The notes under the pieces: model-generated | Seen by the model: the letters and a program-made list of their open reading frames with translations, nothing else | The model's database searches: none | What the model was told of the DNA's origin: nothing | Shown: piece after piece, positions 26,290 to 35,117 of the stretch | How positions within the stretch are numbered: position 1 is the stretch's first letter | Layout: each line of letters starts with the position of its first letter | Made by a program: the position numbers and the translations under genes | Origin: Candidatus Rubrimentiphilum sp. | GTDB lineage: Bacteria > Vulcanimicrobiota > Vulcanimicrobiia > Vulcanimicrobiales > Vulcanimicrobiaceae | Assembly (NCBI GenBank): GCA_035710515.1 | Contig: DASTDE010000001.1 | Span: 372,001-436,000, forward strand | Length of the DNA stretch: 64,000 nt | Direction: 5' to 3'

Positions 26290-26374
26290 GGCCCGCCCGG
26301 GGTGAAACCGCCAAGGCCTCGGAGCCGTATGGTGAGGTAGCAAGGCTTAGAAGGCAGCGAAGGATTCTTTCATT
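26290..26374 (+). other. GC-rich spacer before the RND pump, possibly a structured leader
   Basis: Short inverted repeats are visible: CCGGC/GCCGG at about 26242-26266, GGGCC/GGCCC at about 26271-26294, and AAGGCCT with AAGGCTT further down. A GGTGAAACCGCC stretch and GAGGTAGCAAGG give it the look of a structured RNA, but I could not match it to cobalamin, c-di-GMP, c-di-AMP, manganese or TPP riboswitches. A purine-rich site (GAAGGA) precedes the RND start codon. Confidence 0.25.
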
Positions 26375-29300
26375 ATGTGGTTGACCCGGTTCGCGATCAA
26401 TCGGCCCATCATCACCGCGGTGGTCTTCATAGGCCTCGCGATTTTTGGCATTATTTCGTTCCTCCAGCTCGGGCGCAGCTCGAACCCGCCGGGAACGGAC
26501 TTTCCGGTGGTGGTCGTCGTCGCGTACTATCCCGGTGCATCGCCCCAAGACATGGAGCGAATGGTCGTCAAGCCGATCGAAGACCAGATGGCCGGCATCG
26601 ACAACCTCGATCATATCTCTGCCACCGCGCAGGAAAGCACCGCGACGGTCGGCGTCGTTTTCAACCTCGGAACGAACATCGATTTGGCGGCAGTCGACGT
26701 GCAGCGCCGCACCGACACCGCTCGCGTCTTCATGCCCAACGATTTGGATCCGCCGAGCGTCATAAAGGCGGGGACGTCGGAGCCGCCGCTGCTCGACATC
26801 GCGGTCAGCTCCGCTAAACTGTCGCAAGCGCAGATCGCCGACGTCATCAACAGCCAAGTCAAGCCGTTGATTGAAGCAATTCCCAACGTCCAGTCGGTCG
26901 ACGTGTACGGATCGGCCAGCCGCGAGTTTCATGTCGAGCCGCTGCCCGGCCAATTGCTTGGGACGAACGCAACCTTAAACGACATCTTTTCTGCAGTTGC
27001 AAACGACAACCTGAACGTGCCGGGCGGCATGATGACTCAGCCGACGCAGGAGTCGACCATTGCGTTGCATTCGTACATTAATAATGTAGGCGACATTCTG
27101 GCCATTCCGCTTGCGGTGCCCAACGGCGCAGGCCAGGGCATGAAGATTGCCGACGTGGCTCACGTCTACGACAGCCACCAGGAGATGCGAACGATCTCGC
27201 ACTTCAACGGCAAGCCGCGCGTCTATATCGGCATAAACCCGGTGCTCAACGCCGATCAAATCAAGGCCACGCAAGTCGCGCGCCAGCAAATGGCGATCAT
27301 CGAGGCGCGCTTTCCGCAACTGAAGTTCACCGAAGAAGACGCCCAAGCAGACCTCACAGCAAAGCAACTCTGGGGCGTCGGTCAGTCGCTGATCGAAGGC
27401 ATTTTCTTGACGGCAATCGTCATGATGCTGTTCTTGCACGCGTGGCGCAACGCCATCGTCGTGCTGATCGCGATACCGAGCTCGATTCTCTCGACGTTCA
27501 TTCTGATGCGGGCGTTCGGCTTCCACATCGACAGCCTGTCCATGATGGGATTGTCGCTTATCATCGGTATCTTGGTCGACGACTCGATCGTGGTGCTTGA
27601 GAATATCGCACGACATCGAGATCTCGGGCAGAAGCCGGTCGACGCCGCGATCAACGGCCGCTCCGAAATCGGCAACGCGGCAGTTGCGATCACGATGGTT
27701 GACGTCGTCGTCTTTTTACCGATCGCGTTTATGCCCGGATTGGTGGGCACGTATTTGAAAGAATACGGGGCAGTGGTCGTCACGGCGACACTGTTCTCGC
27801 TGTTCGTTTCGTTCACGCTCACGCCGCTGCTGGCCGCCAAATGGAGCATGCTGAAACGTTCGGAAGGCGACCCGGGCTGGGTTCGCGCGCTGGACAACAG
27901 GGTTATGGATATCGCGCTCGTCGCGACTGCCCTCGGCATGTTCGTTCTGGGCAACGTGACCGGCTGGTTCTTGCTCAATGTCTTCGCCGTCTTCATCGTC
28001 GCGTTGCTGATTCTCAATTTCATCGTGCACCGCTATGAGGCGTTCACGGAGTATTACTTCGATAAACTGCTGCCGTTTGCGCTTACGCACGGAAGCTTCG
28101 TTGTCTTCGTCTGCGTGGCGTTGCTGCTGAATGCATTCTCGCTCTTGGGCGGCGGCGGCATCGCAACCGCTTTCGTCGACGGGTTCCTCTTTGCGGTGAC
28201 CGGCATTACGTACGTACTCGCGATCTTTTTCCGCGCTTTCGGCTGGAATAAAGTGAGCAGCGAAAACCGCGCGCTGGATTGGCTGATTTGCATGCCGCTG
28301 CGCTGGTACAGTTCGCTCGGGACCTATCCTCCGCTCACGCTGGCAAGTCTGGGTTTCCCAATCGTGGCCGCACTTACCATCGGTTTGCTGGGCGGCGTCA
28401 ACTTCGACTTCTTCCCGGCGCAGCAGACCGGCGTCATCAGCATGACGGTGAGTTATGCTTCGGGGACGCCGATCGCAACGACGAACCGGTTCGTCGGTCA
28501 GCTCGAAACCGCCATTATGAAGCTGCCGGGCGTCAAGTCCGTAAGTTCGACGGTCGGCCGTAAGCCTGCGAGCTTCAGCGGAATAACGGGCGGAAACTTC
28601 GCGCAACTTACCGCGCAAATGGACGACGGTCATATCAAGGACACCAACAAAACCGTCGCCACTATTCGCAAGTTGGGTTACCTTGTGCCAGGCGGCGACT
28701 TTGAGGTTGCGCAAGAGAGCGGCAACGGCTCAGCGGTGCAGTATTCGATGACCGGCCCCGAAGATCAGATCGGGCCGGCGGCCGAGAAAGTGGCGCGCTT
28801 CCTGCGGACAGTTCCGGGCGCGATCAACGTCCAGACCTCCGCCGAGATTGCCGCACCTCGCTTAAACGTGGACATCAATCAGTCGAAAGCCTCGCTGCTC
28901 GGCGTCGCACCCTCGGCAGCGGCGAACGTCGCGCGCATCGCCGTCGGCGGGGCGGTCGCAACCAAAGTGCGCACACCCAACGGCCTTGTTGACGTGCGCG
29001 TGCAATTTCCGCCCGCCGATCGCAATTCGGTCGATAACTTAAAGAACGTCCGAGTGCGCGCGAACAATGGAATGCTCGTTCCGCTCGGATCTATCGCGGA
29101 CTTCACGTGGACGAAAGCGCCGACACGCGTCGAGCGCTACAACCGCCAGCGCGTCGTCAACGTTTTCTCCGACATGTTGCCCGGCTACTCATCCGGTCAG
29201 CTTATCGGACCGCTCACGAAGAAGATGCGCGAACCCGGTTTCTTACCGGCCGGTGTGGCGCCGGCGGCTCAGGGCAATGCGCTCTGGGTAGGCCAAGCGA

Positions 29301-29887
29301 TGACGAATCTGGGAATCGCGGTTATAACTTCGGCCGTCCTCATTTACGCGCTGATGGTGATCCTGTACGGTTCGTTCGTAGAACCGCTGATCGTCATGTT
29401 CTCGGTGCCGCTGGCGCTGATCGGTGCGCTCTTGTTCCTGGGTTTGATGGGCCGCATTCAGCCGGAGCAAGGACAGTCGCTGAACATCATCTCGCTGCTC
29501 GGTGTCATCATGCTCTTCGGCTTGGTCGCCAAGAACGGAATATTGCTCGTCGATTATTCGAACACGCTGGTCAAGCGCGGCATGCGTGTGCGCGATGCGG
29601 TGCTCCGTGCGGCTGCGACGCGATTCCGTCCGATTTTGATGACCACCGCTGCGATGATCTTCGGCATGCTGCCGCTCTCTTTGGGATATGCCGAGGGTGG
29701 CGAGTGGCGCCAAGCGATGGGCACGGTCATTATCGGAGGGCTGCTGAGCTCGCTCGCGCTGACGATCTTCATCGTTCCGATGATCTACAACACCTGGATG
29801 GGTTACTTCGAGCGGCTCGCCGATGCAAAGGCGGTCCGGGAAGAATTGCGGCCGCAGGGCGTCGGCGCGGGAGTTCCCGCCTCGTAA
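26375..29887 (+). CDS. RND-family multidrug/HAE1-type efflux permease with an enlarged central region
   Basis: A 1170-aa proton-driven inner-membrane exporter. Seen: N-terminal WLTRFAINRPIITAVV, the porter domain beginning PVVVVVAYYPGASPQDME, the TM4 proton-relay pair Asp402-Asp403 in GILVDDSIVVLENI, TM10 Lys1053 in LVAKNGILLVDYSN, and LMTTAAMIFGMLPLSLG. Usual HAE1 pumps have about 1030-1050 residues; the extra ~120 lie between TM6 and TM7 (about 505-640) and contain about four further hydrophobic segments. No membrane-fusion protein or outer-membrane channel gene is adjacent, so those partners must be encoded elsewhere. Confidence 0.93.
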   Translation: MWLTRFAINRPIITAVVFIGLAIFGIISFLQLGRSSNPPGTDFPVVVVVAYYPGASPQDMERMVVKPIEDQMAGIDNLDHISATAQESTATVGVVFNLGTNIDLAAVDVQRRTDTARVFMPNDLDPPSVIKAGTSEPPLLDIAVSSAKLSQAQIADVINSQVKPLIEAIPNVQSVDVYGSASREFHVEPLPGQLLGTNATLNDIFSAVANDNLNVPGGMMTQPTQESTIALHSYINNVGDILAIPLAVPNGAGQGMKIADVAHVYDSHQEMRTISHFNGKPRVYIGINPVLNADQIKATQVARQQMAIIEARFPQLKFTEEDAQADLTAKQLWGVGQSLIEGIFLTAIVMMLFLHAWRNAIVVLIAIPSSILSTFILMRAFGFHIDSLSMMGLSLIIGILVDDSIVVLENIARHRDLGQKPVDAAINGRSEIGNAAVAITMVDVVVFLPIAFMPGLVGTYLKEYGAVVVTATLFSLFVSFTLTPLLAAKWSMLKRSEGDPGWVRALDNRVMDIALVATALGMFVLGNVTGWFLLNVFAVFIVALLILNFIVHRYEAFTEYYFDKLLPFALTHGSFVVFVCVALLLNAFSLLGGGGIATAFVDGFLFAVTGITYVLAIFFRAFGWNKVSSENRALDWLICMPLRWYSSLGTYPPLTLASLGFPIVAALTIGLLGGVNFDFFPAQQTGVISMTVSYASGTPIATTNRFVGQLETAIMKLPGVKSVSSTVGRKPASFSGITGGNFAQLTAQMDDGHIKDTNKTVATIRKLGYLVPGGDFEVAQESGNGSAVQYSMTGPEDQIGPAAEKVARFLRTVPGAINVQTSAEIAAPRLNVDINQSKASLLGVAPSAAANVARIAVGGAVATKVRTPNGLVDVRVQFPPADRNSVDNLKNVRVRANNGMLVPLGSIADFTWTKAPTRVERYNRQRVVNVFSDMLPGYSSGQLIGPLTKKMREPGFLPAGVAPAAQGNALWVGQAMTNLGIAVITSAVLIYALMVILYGSFVEPLIVMFSVPLALIGALLFLGLMGRIQPEQGQSLNIISLLGVIMLFGLVAKNGILLVDYSNTLVKRGMRVRDAVLRAAATRFRPILMTTAAMIFGMLPLSLGYAEGGEWRQAMGTVIIGGLLSSLALTIFIVPMIYNTWMGYFERLADAKAVREELRPQGVGAGVPAS

Positions 29888-29965
29888 CCTGGCGGGCGCT
29901 CCGCCGTTAGGCGCCTGCACTCTGGGTAAGCAACCTGTTGAGACAAATTCTCGGAGGTTGCAAAA

Positions 29966-30733
29966 ATGATCATCGCCAGACGGCTCGCCGCAGCAGCGTT
30001 AGCCGCGTCCCTTCTTGCGGGCTTCGCAATTATGCCCGTATCCGCGCAGAACGTGAGCGTTGTGGTGAACGGTGCGACGGTTACGTTCGATCAGCCGCCG
30101 GTCGAACGGGCAGGACGCGTTTTCGTTCCGTTACGCGGCGTCTTCGAACGTTTAGGTGCCAGCGTGGTATATGCCAACGGCGTCATTAACGCGCAGGGCA
30201 ATGGCCGCAGCGTTCACTTGCAGATCGGTTCGACGCAGGCGACGGTCAACGGGCAGACGCTCACCATGGACGTCGCGCCGTTTGTGATCGGCGCGCGCAC
30301 GCTGGTGCCATTGCGCTTTGTGGCGCAGTCGCTTGGCGCGGCTGTGAACTGGAGTCAGTCCAACAATACCGTCTACATTCAGGGGAACGGCAGCGCGGTT
30401 GTGCCTCCGCCGAATGGTAATCCCGCCACCAACGTCATTAACCGGTTGAATCCTGCGCCGAACACGCATGTCGGCGGAACCTTCACGCTCTCCGGCCACA
30501 CTCGTCCCGGCTCGGCCGTGCACGTGGTGGTGACCGCGACCGCAAGCGTGCTTGGCGGTGTGATCGGTGTCGCCACCGGAACCAACAATTACGACGCGGT
30601 CGCCAACGCGAGCGGCAATTTCAGCGTCCCGGTGAGCATCAACGCGGTTTCGGGTGGCTCGTTGCGGATTGCGATAACGTCAACCTCACCCACCGGCGCA
30701 GTCGCACAAAGAACTGTCGCATACTCGACGTAG
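29966..30733 (+). CDS. Secreted stalk-domain protein (copper amine oxidase N-terminal-like, PF07833)
   Basis: A 255-aa exported protein with a signal peptide ending at VSAQ. The first domain (about 30-145) is the stalk/Cu-amine-oxidase-N fold: VVVNGATVTFDQPPVERAG, RVFVPLRGVFERLGASV, ARTLVPLRFVAQSLGAAVNW. A Pro/Asn linker leads to an Ig-like beta-sandwich (about 165-255, TFTLSGHTRPGSAVHVVV). These domains usually act as extracellular adhesive or wall-binding modules rather than enzymes. A clear GGAGG lies 8 nt before the ATG. It is the first of two tandem paralogues. Confidence 0.88.
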   Translation: MIIARRLAAAALAASLLAGFAIMPVSAQNVSVVVNGATVTFDQPPVERAGRVFVPLRGVFERLGASVVYANGVINAQGNGRSVHLQIGSTQATVNGQTLTMDVAPFVIGARTLVPLRFVAQSLGAAVNWSQSNNTVYIQGNGSAVVPPPNGNPATNVINRLNPAPNTHVGGTFTLSGHTRPGSAVHVVVTATASVLGGVIGVATGTNNYDAVANASGNFSVPVSINAVSGGSLRIAITSTSPTGAVAQRTVAYST

Positions 30734-30772
30734 CGGGCACAGTTGTTGTGCCTCGGAGGAGCTAAAAGAACT

Positions 30773-31813
30773 ATGATTATTGCAAAGCGCTTCGGCGCAT
30801 GGGTGCTGACCGCGGCCCTGGCCGCCGGTTTCGTTATGGCCCCCGTGCAAGCCCAAGGGGTTAACGTCGTGGTAAACGGCGCAACCATTACTTTCGACCA
30901 GCCGCCGATCGAGCGCGCGGGCCGCGTCTTCGTTCCGCTGCGCGGCGTCTTCGAGCGGCTCGGCGCCAGCGTCGTGTTCGCCAATAACGACATCAATGCG
31001 CAAGGCAACGGCCGCAGCGTTCATCTGCACATCGGGTCGACACAGGCAACCGTAAACGGACAAGCCGTCTTTATGGACGTTGCTCCATTCCTGGTCGGCG
31101 CGCGCACGCTCGTACCGCTGCGCTTTGTCGCGCAGGCCTTGGGCGCCAGCGTAAACTGGAACCAATCGAACAATACCGTCTACATCCAGGGCAGCGGAGC
31201 CTCAACGGTAATCCCGCCTACGAACGGTTCGTTCTCGCTCACGAACAAGCGACCGGCGACGAATTCGAACACGACGGAGCCGAATATTCGTGCGTCCTTC
31301 AGCGAGCCGGTCAATCGCGACACGCTGCACGTGTACGTTGATGGGCAGGATGTCAGCGGCTCGACCGAAGCGAGCGCGAGCAGCTTCAACGTAACGCCAA
31401 GCTTCGCGCTGAATTCGGGAACGCACACGGTGCGCGTTACCGGAACGACGGTGGCCGGGGCGTCGTTCGATACGGGCTGGTCGTTTACGACAAGCGCGAC
31501 CGCAACGAGCAACATCCTGAACGGAATCACTCCGCCCAACGGCAGCACGGTCGGTAGTTCGTTCACGCTAACCGGACACACGCGCGCAGGTGCGGCCGTG
31601 CATATCGCCGCGACGGCCAGCGCGACGGCGTTCGGAATCATTCCGGTCGGCACCGGCACCTTCCAAACCGACGTCACCGCAGACGGGGCCGGCAACTTCA
31701 GCGTTCCCGTCAACATCAATACGACGTCGGGCGGACGCGTCACGGTCATCATTACATCGACCCAGAGCAACGGCGCCTCGGTCTCGCGAACGCTGAACTA
31801 CACGGCCGGCTAA
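30773..31813 (+). CDS. Second stalk-domain protein with an extra Ig-like domain
   Basis: A 346-aa paralogue of the preceding gene, about 40 nt downstream. The ATG at 30773 follows GGAGGAG and gives a matching signal peptide (MIIAKRFGAWVLTAALAAGF). The stalk domain is nearly the same (VERAG becomes IERAG; ARTLVPLRFVAQALGASVNW). Between the stalk and the shared C-terminal Ig-like domain lies an added domain of about 85 residues (about 145-235; NIRASFSEPVNRDTLHVYVD, GTHTVRVTGTT) resembling Big/SbsA-type Ig domains. A strong terminator follows, so these two genes form their own unit. Confidence 0.88.
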   Translation: MIIAKRFGAWVLTAALAAGFVMAPVQAQGVNVVVNGATITFDQPPIERAGRVFVPLRGVFERLGASVVFANNDINAQGNGRSVHLHIGSTQATVNGQAVFMDVAPFLVGARTLVPLRFVAQALGASVNWNQSNNTVYIQGSGASTVIPPTNGSFSLTNKRPATNSNTTEPNIRASFSEPVNRDTLHVYVDGQDVSGSTEASASSFNVTPSFALNSGTHTVRVTGTTVAGASFDTGWSFTTSATATSNILNGITPPNGSTVGSSFTLTGHTRAGAAVHIAATASATAFGIIPVGTGTFQTDVTADGAGNFSVPVNINTTSGGRVTVIITSTQSNGASVSRTLNYTAG

Positions 31814-31836
31814 ACTGGAACGCGTCTGATGCGCGG

Positions 31837-31863
31837 AAGGCGCCGGGGAACCGGCGCCTTTTT
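31837..31863 (+). terminator. Rho-independent terminator after the stalk-domain genes
   Basis: A perfect 10-bp stem, AAGGCGCCGG with CCGGCGCCTT, closed by a GGAA tetraloop and followed by TTTTT. It separates the stalk-domain pair from the SDR gene that begins 15 nt later. Confidence 0.92.
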
Positions 31864-31878
31864 CCTTAAGTGGTTCGC

Positions 31879-32628
31879 ATGCGGATTTTGATCACCGGCG
31901 CCGCGGCGGGACTCGCCCAGCGGATCGCGGTGACCCTGGCCGAGGACGGCCACGACATCGTTTTCACGTTTCGCCCGGAGGGTACGCCGCCCGACCGGAC
32001 GCTCGAATTGCTGCGCGCGGCGGGCCGCGATGCCGTCGCGTATCCGGTCGAGTTTTTGGGCGAGGAAGAAACGGTCGATGCCGCGATGCGCGCCGCGCTG
32101 AAGGAGCCGGTGGACGCGCTCGTGCACGCCGTCGGTCCGATGGTCATCAAGCGTTTCGAAGAGTCAACGCCGCAAGAATATCGCGAGATGATCGACGGCA
32201 ATCTACGCAGCGCGGTGATCGCTTCCCGTGCCGTTCTGCCCGAGATGCGCGAACGCGGCTTCGGCCGGTTAGTTTTCTTCGCCCTCAATGGCTCGAGCGT
32301 CACGCGTCCGGTGCGCGGCTTGTCGCTTCACGTCGCGGCGAAAGCGGGCTTGGTTGCCTTCGCGCGTTCGCTCGCCGTCGAGGAAGCCAAGCGGGCAATC
32401 ACTGTCAACGTCATCGAGCTCGGCGACATCCGGCAGAAGACAATTACGCGGCAAGAAGCGCTGACGATGACGGCCCAAAATCCGCGCGGCCGCCCCGGCA
32501 CCGCCGATGACGTAGCCGGTGCGGTGCGATTTTTTCTGGAACCGGCAAATGATTTTGTCACCGGCGCGGTCCTCGCGGTTACAGGCGGGTTGACCGAACC
32601 GTACGAGCGAACCGCCAAACCCTCATGA
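31879..32628 (+). CDS. SDR-family protein with His in place of the catalytic Tyr
   Basis: A 249-aa Rossmann-fold short-chain dehydrogenase/reductase homologue. The nucleotide-binding loop reads RILITGAAAGLAQRIA (the last Gly of TGxxxGxG is Ala). Ser is present (NGSSV), but the active-site YxxxK segment reads SLHVAAKAGL, so Lys is kept while the Tyr proton donor is His. The C-terminus GAVLAVTGGLTEPY is normal. Either the enzyme uses another donor, as some enoyl-ACP reductases do at shifted positions, or it is a non-catalytic SDR. GTG 31870 is an alternative start. Its stop overlaps the next ATG by 4 nt. Confidence 0.85.
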   Translation: MRILITGAAAGLAQRIAVTLAEDGHDIVFTFRPEGTPPDRTLELLRAAGRDAVAYPVEFLGEEETVDAAMRAALKEPVDALVHAVGPMVIKRFEESTPQEYREMIDGNLRSAVIASRAVLPEMRERGFGRLVFFALNGSSVTRPVRGLSLHVAAKAGLVAFARSLAVEEAKRAITVNVIELGDIRQKTITRQEALTMTAQNPRGRPGTADDVAGAVRFFLEPANDFVTGAVLAVTGGLTEPYERTAKPS

Positions 32629-35117
32629 TCCACGACGATGCGAACGGGCGCCGCGCCTTCGCGCTGCCCGGCTCGACGCTGCACTACGGCCCCGACAAAA
32701 CCGTTGACGTCGAGCACATCGACCTTCGATTAACTCCGGATCTCGAGCAGCGCCGCCTTGACGCCGTGTGCACGACGACAGTGCGCGCGCTCGACGAACC
32801 GGTGAGCATTCTGTCGCTGGACGCGGTGGATCTGGACGTCACGTCGGTCGAGCGCGACGGCAAGGCGCTGCGCTTCACGCCGCGGGGCGGCCGGCTCGAC
32901 GTTTCTTTCGAGCCGCCGATTGCCGCCGAGCAGCAGGCGACGTTCGCAATTACGTACAGCGCCACCAAGCCACGCCATGGACTCTTTTTCGTCGAGCCGT
33001 CGGCTGAATATCCGGACAAAGTCCCCCACGCCTGGACCCAGTGCCAGGATCAAAACGCGCGCTATTGGTTTCCGTGTCTTGACTATCCGGACGAAAAACA
33101 GACGACGTCGGCCACCATCACCGTTCCGAAAGGGCAGTTCGCGTTGTCGAATGGGACGCTCGTCGAACGGCGAGACGACGGCGCGAAAACGATCTTTCGC
33201 TACAAACATGACACGCCGCATTCGACCTATCTGGTGACGATGGTCGCCGGACCATTTGTGGAAGTCGAACAGGCGGGTGCGAGCGTTCCGGTTTATTATT
33301 ACGTGCTGCCGGGCCGCGAAGCCGACGGCGAACGATCGTTCGGCAAAACGCCGCAGATGGTGAACGTTTTCGAAGAGCGCCTGGCGGCGCCGTACCCGTA
33401 CCCGCGGTACTCGCAGATCGCGGTCTCGGATTTTATCTTCGGCGGGATGGAAAACACAACGGCCACGACGCAGACGGATCGCACGCTGCACGACGAGCGC
33501 GCGCATCTCGATTTTTCTTCCGACCCGCTGGTGGCGCACGAACTCGCGCACCAGTGGTTCGGCGACCTGCTTACCTGCCGCGACTGGTCGCAGGCGTGGC
33601 TGAACGAAAGCTTCGCCACGTTTTTCGAGGGCGTATTTCGCGAAGCCGATCTCGGCTATGACGAATACGTGTACGACGTCTTCGAGTGGGTCAAACGTTA
33701 TCTCGAAGAGGATAAGGAACGCTACCGGCGCCCGATCGTCTGCAACGACTATCGCGACCCCGTCGAACTCTTCGATCGCCATCTTTATGAAAAGGGCGGC
33801 GCCGTCTTACACATGTTGCGCGGCGAACTCGGCGAGGCGCGGTTTTGGCGGTCGATGCGCCGTTACGTGCGCGATAACAACGGCCGTAGCGTAGAGACGA
33901 TCGATCTGATTCGCGCGATCGAGCAGGCCACCGGCCGCAACATGCGCGCGTTTTTCGACCGTTGGGTCTTCGGAGCCGGGCATCCGCAACTGAAGGTCGG
34001 CGCCGAATATGACGGCACGCGCCGCGTCTTGACGGTAACTATGGATCAGCTCCAAAAAGTCGATGCAGAGAATCGGGCTTTTGCATTTGACGTTGACATC
34101 GAAGTAGACGGCCGTCGCATTCGCGTTCACGTCGAGCGCGAGCATGAAACGGTGACGATCCCGCTCGATTCCGAACCTGCTCTCGTGCGGTTCGATCCCG
34201 GCGCATTCATTTTGGCAGACGTTGCCTACGCATTCGGCGTTCGTTTGGCGTCCGCGTCGCTCGCGGACGATCCGTCCGTCATAGCGCGCATCCGCGCGGG
34301 ACGAGAGCTTGTAAAGGAAGGCTCAGCGCAGGCGCGATCCGCGATCGCAGCGGCGTTCGAACGCGAATCCTTCTGGGGCGTACTGGCCGAGCTGGCCGAG
34401 GCGCTCGGAAAATCGCACGCCGCGTGGGCGCGCGACGTGCTCCTCGGCGCGATGAAACACAAGCATCCCAAGGTGCGGCGCGCGGCTGCGGCCGCGCTGG
34501 GTGAGTTCAAAGACGAAGCCGCGGAAGCGCTTACTGGTCCGGCAAAGGATGATGAATCGTATTTCGTCCGGCGGGCGGCGCTGCACGCGCTGGGAAAAAC
34601 GCGTGATAAGCGCGCGTTTAAGATTTTAAGCGACGCAGCCAAAGGCACGTCGTGGAACGGCGTCGTTGAATCGGGCGCGGCTGCGGGACTTGGCGAGCTG
34701 GGCGATGCGCGTGCCACCGCCGTGCTTATCGAATTGACCAAGCCGGGAAAGAACGATGCGATACGCGCTGCCGCTCTGCTTGCGTTGGCGCGTCAAGCCC
34801 AAGTGCTGGAGTCCGAACGCGCCGCCGCCGTCGACACGATCGCGCGTGCGCTGGATGATGAAAGCTTTGCAATCTTGCGCGGCGCTATTGACGCTGCCGA
34901 GCATTTGGATGACAAGCATTTTCTCCCCGCGCTGGACCGCTCGGCCGAAAATGCATTCGACGGCCGGCTGCGGCGGGACGCGGCCGAAGCCGCGCTGCGC
35001 ATCCGCGAATCACAAAAAACGCCCGCGCAAGTCACCGGCTTGCGCACCGACCTCGACGCGCTTCGTGCAGAACACCGCCGGCTCCAGGAGAAGCTCGAAA
35101 CCCTCTCGCGCGCTTAG
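32625..35117 (+). CDS. M1-family aminopeptidase with C-terminal HEAT-like repeats, no signal peptide
   Basis: An 830-aa zinc aminopeptidase. No export signal is visible (starts MIHDDANGRRAFALPG), so it is probably cytosolic. Motifs: GGMENTTATTQ, zinc site HELAHQWFGD (His305 to His309) and NESFATFFEG with the third ligand near Glu328. From about residue 540 a HEAT-like array follows (ARDVLLGAMKHKHPKVRRAA, YFVRRAALHALGKTRDKRAF), ending in a short coiled coil (LRTDLDALRAEHRRLQEKLE). It is a paralogue of the secreted protein at 7135-9624. It overlaps the SDR gene by 4 nt and the DacB gene by about 50 nt. Confidence 0.95.
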   Translation: MIHDDANGRRAFALPGSTLHYGPDKTVDVEHIDLRLTPDLEQRRLDAVCTTTVRALDEPVSILSLDAVDLDVTSVERDGKALRFTPRGGRLDVSFEPPIAAEQQATFAITYSATKPRHGLFFVEPSAEYPDKVPHAWTQCQDQNARYWFPCLDYPDEKQTTSATITVPKGQFALSNGTLVERRDDGAKTIFRYKHDTPHSTYLVTMVAGPFVEVEQAGASVPVYYYVLPGREADGERSFGKTPQMVNVFEERLAAPYPYPRYSQIAVSDFIFGGMENTTATTQTDRTLHDERAHLDFSSDPLVAHELAHQWFGDLLTCRDWSQAWLNESFATFFEGVFREADLGYDEYVYDVFEWVKRYLEEDKERYRRPIVCNDYRDPVELFDRHLYEKGGAVLHMLRGELGEARFWRSMRRYVRDNNGRSVETIDLIRAIEQATGRNMRAFFDRWVFGAGHPQLKVGAEYDGTRRVLTVTMDQLQKVDAENRAFAFDVDIEVDGRRIRVHVEREHETVTIPLDSEPALVRFDPGAFILADVAYAFGVRLASASLADDPSVIARIRAGRELVKEGSAQARSAIAAAFERESFWGVLAELAEALGKSHAAWARDVLLGAMKHKHPKVRRAAAAALGEFKDEAAEALTGPAKDDESYFVRRAALHALGKTRDKRAFKILSDAAKGTSWNGVVESGAAAGLGELGDARATAVLIELTKPGKNDAIRAAALLALARQAQVLESERAAAVDTIARALDDESFAILRGAIDAAEHLDDKHFLPALDRSAENAFDGRLRRDAAEAALRIRESQKTPAQVTGLRTDLDALRAEHRRLQEKLETLSRA

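Noticed and set aside
26215-26374. Cobalamin, c-di-GMP, c-di-AMP or SRP RNA
   Set aside because: Single short matches (GGTGAAACCGCC, GGTAGC) occur, but the conserved cores of these RNAs are not present in order.
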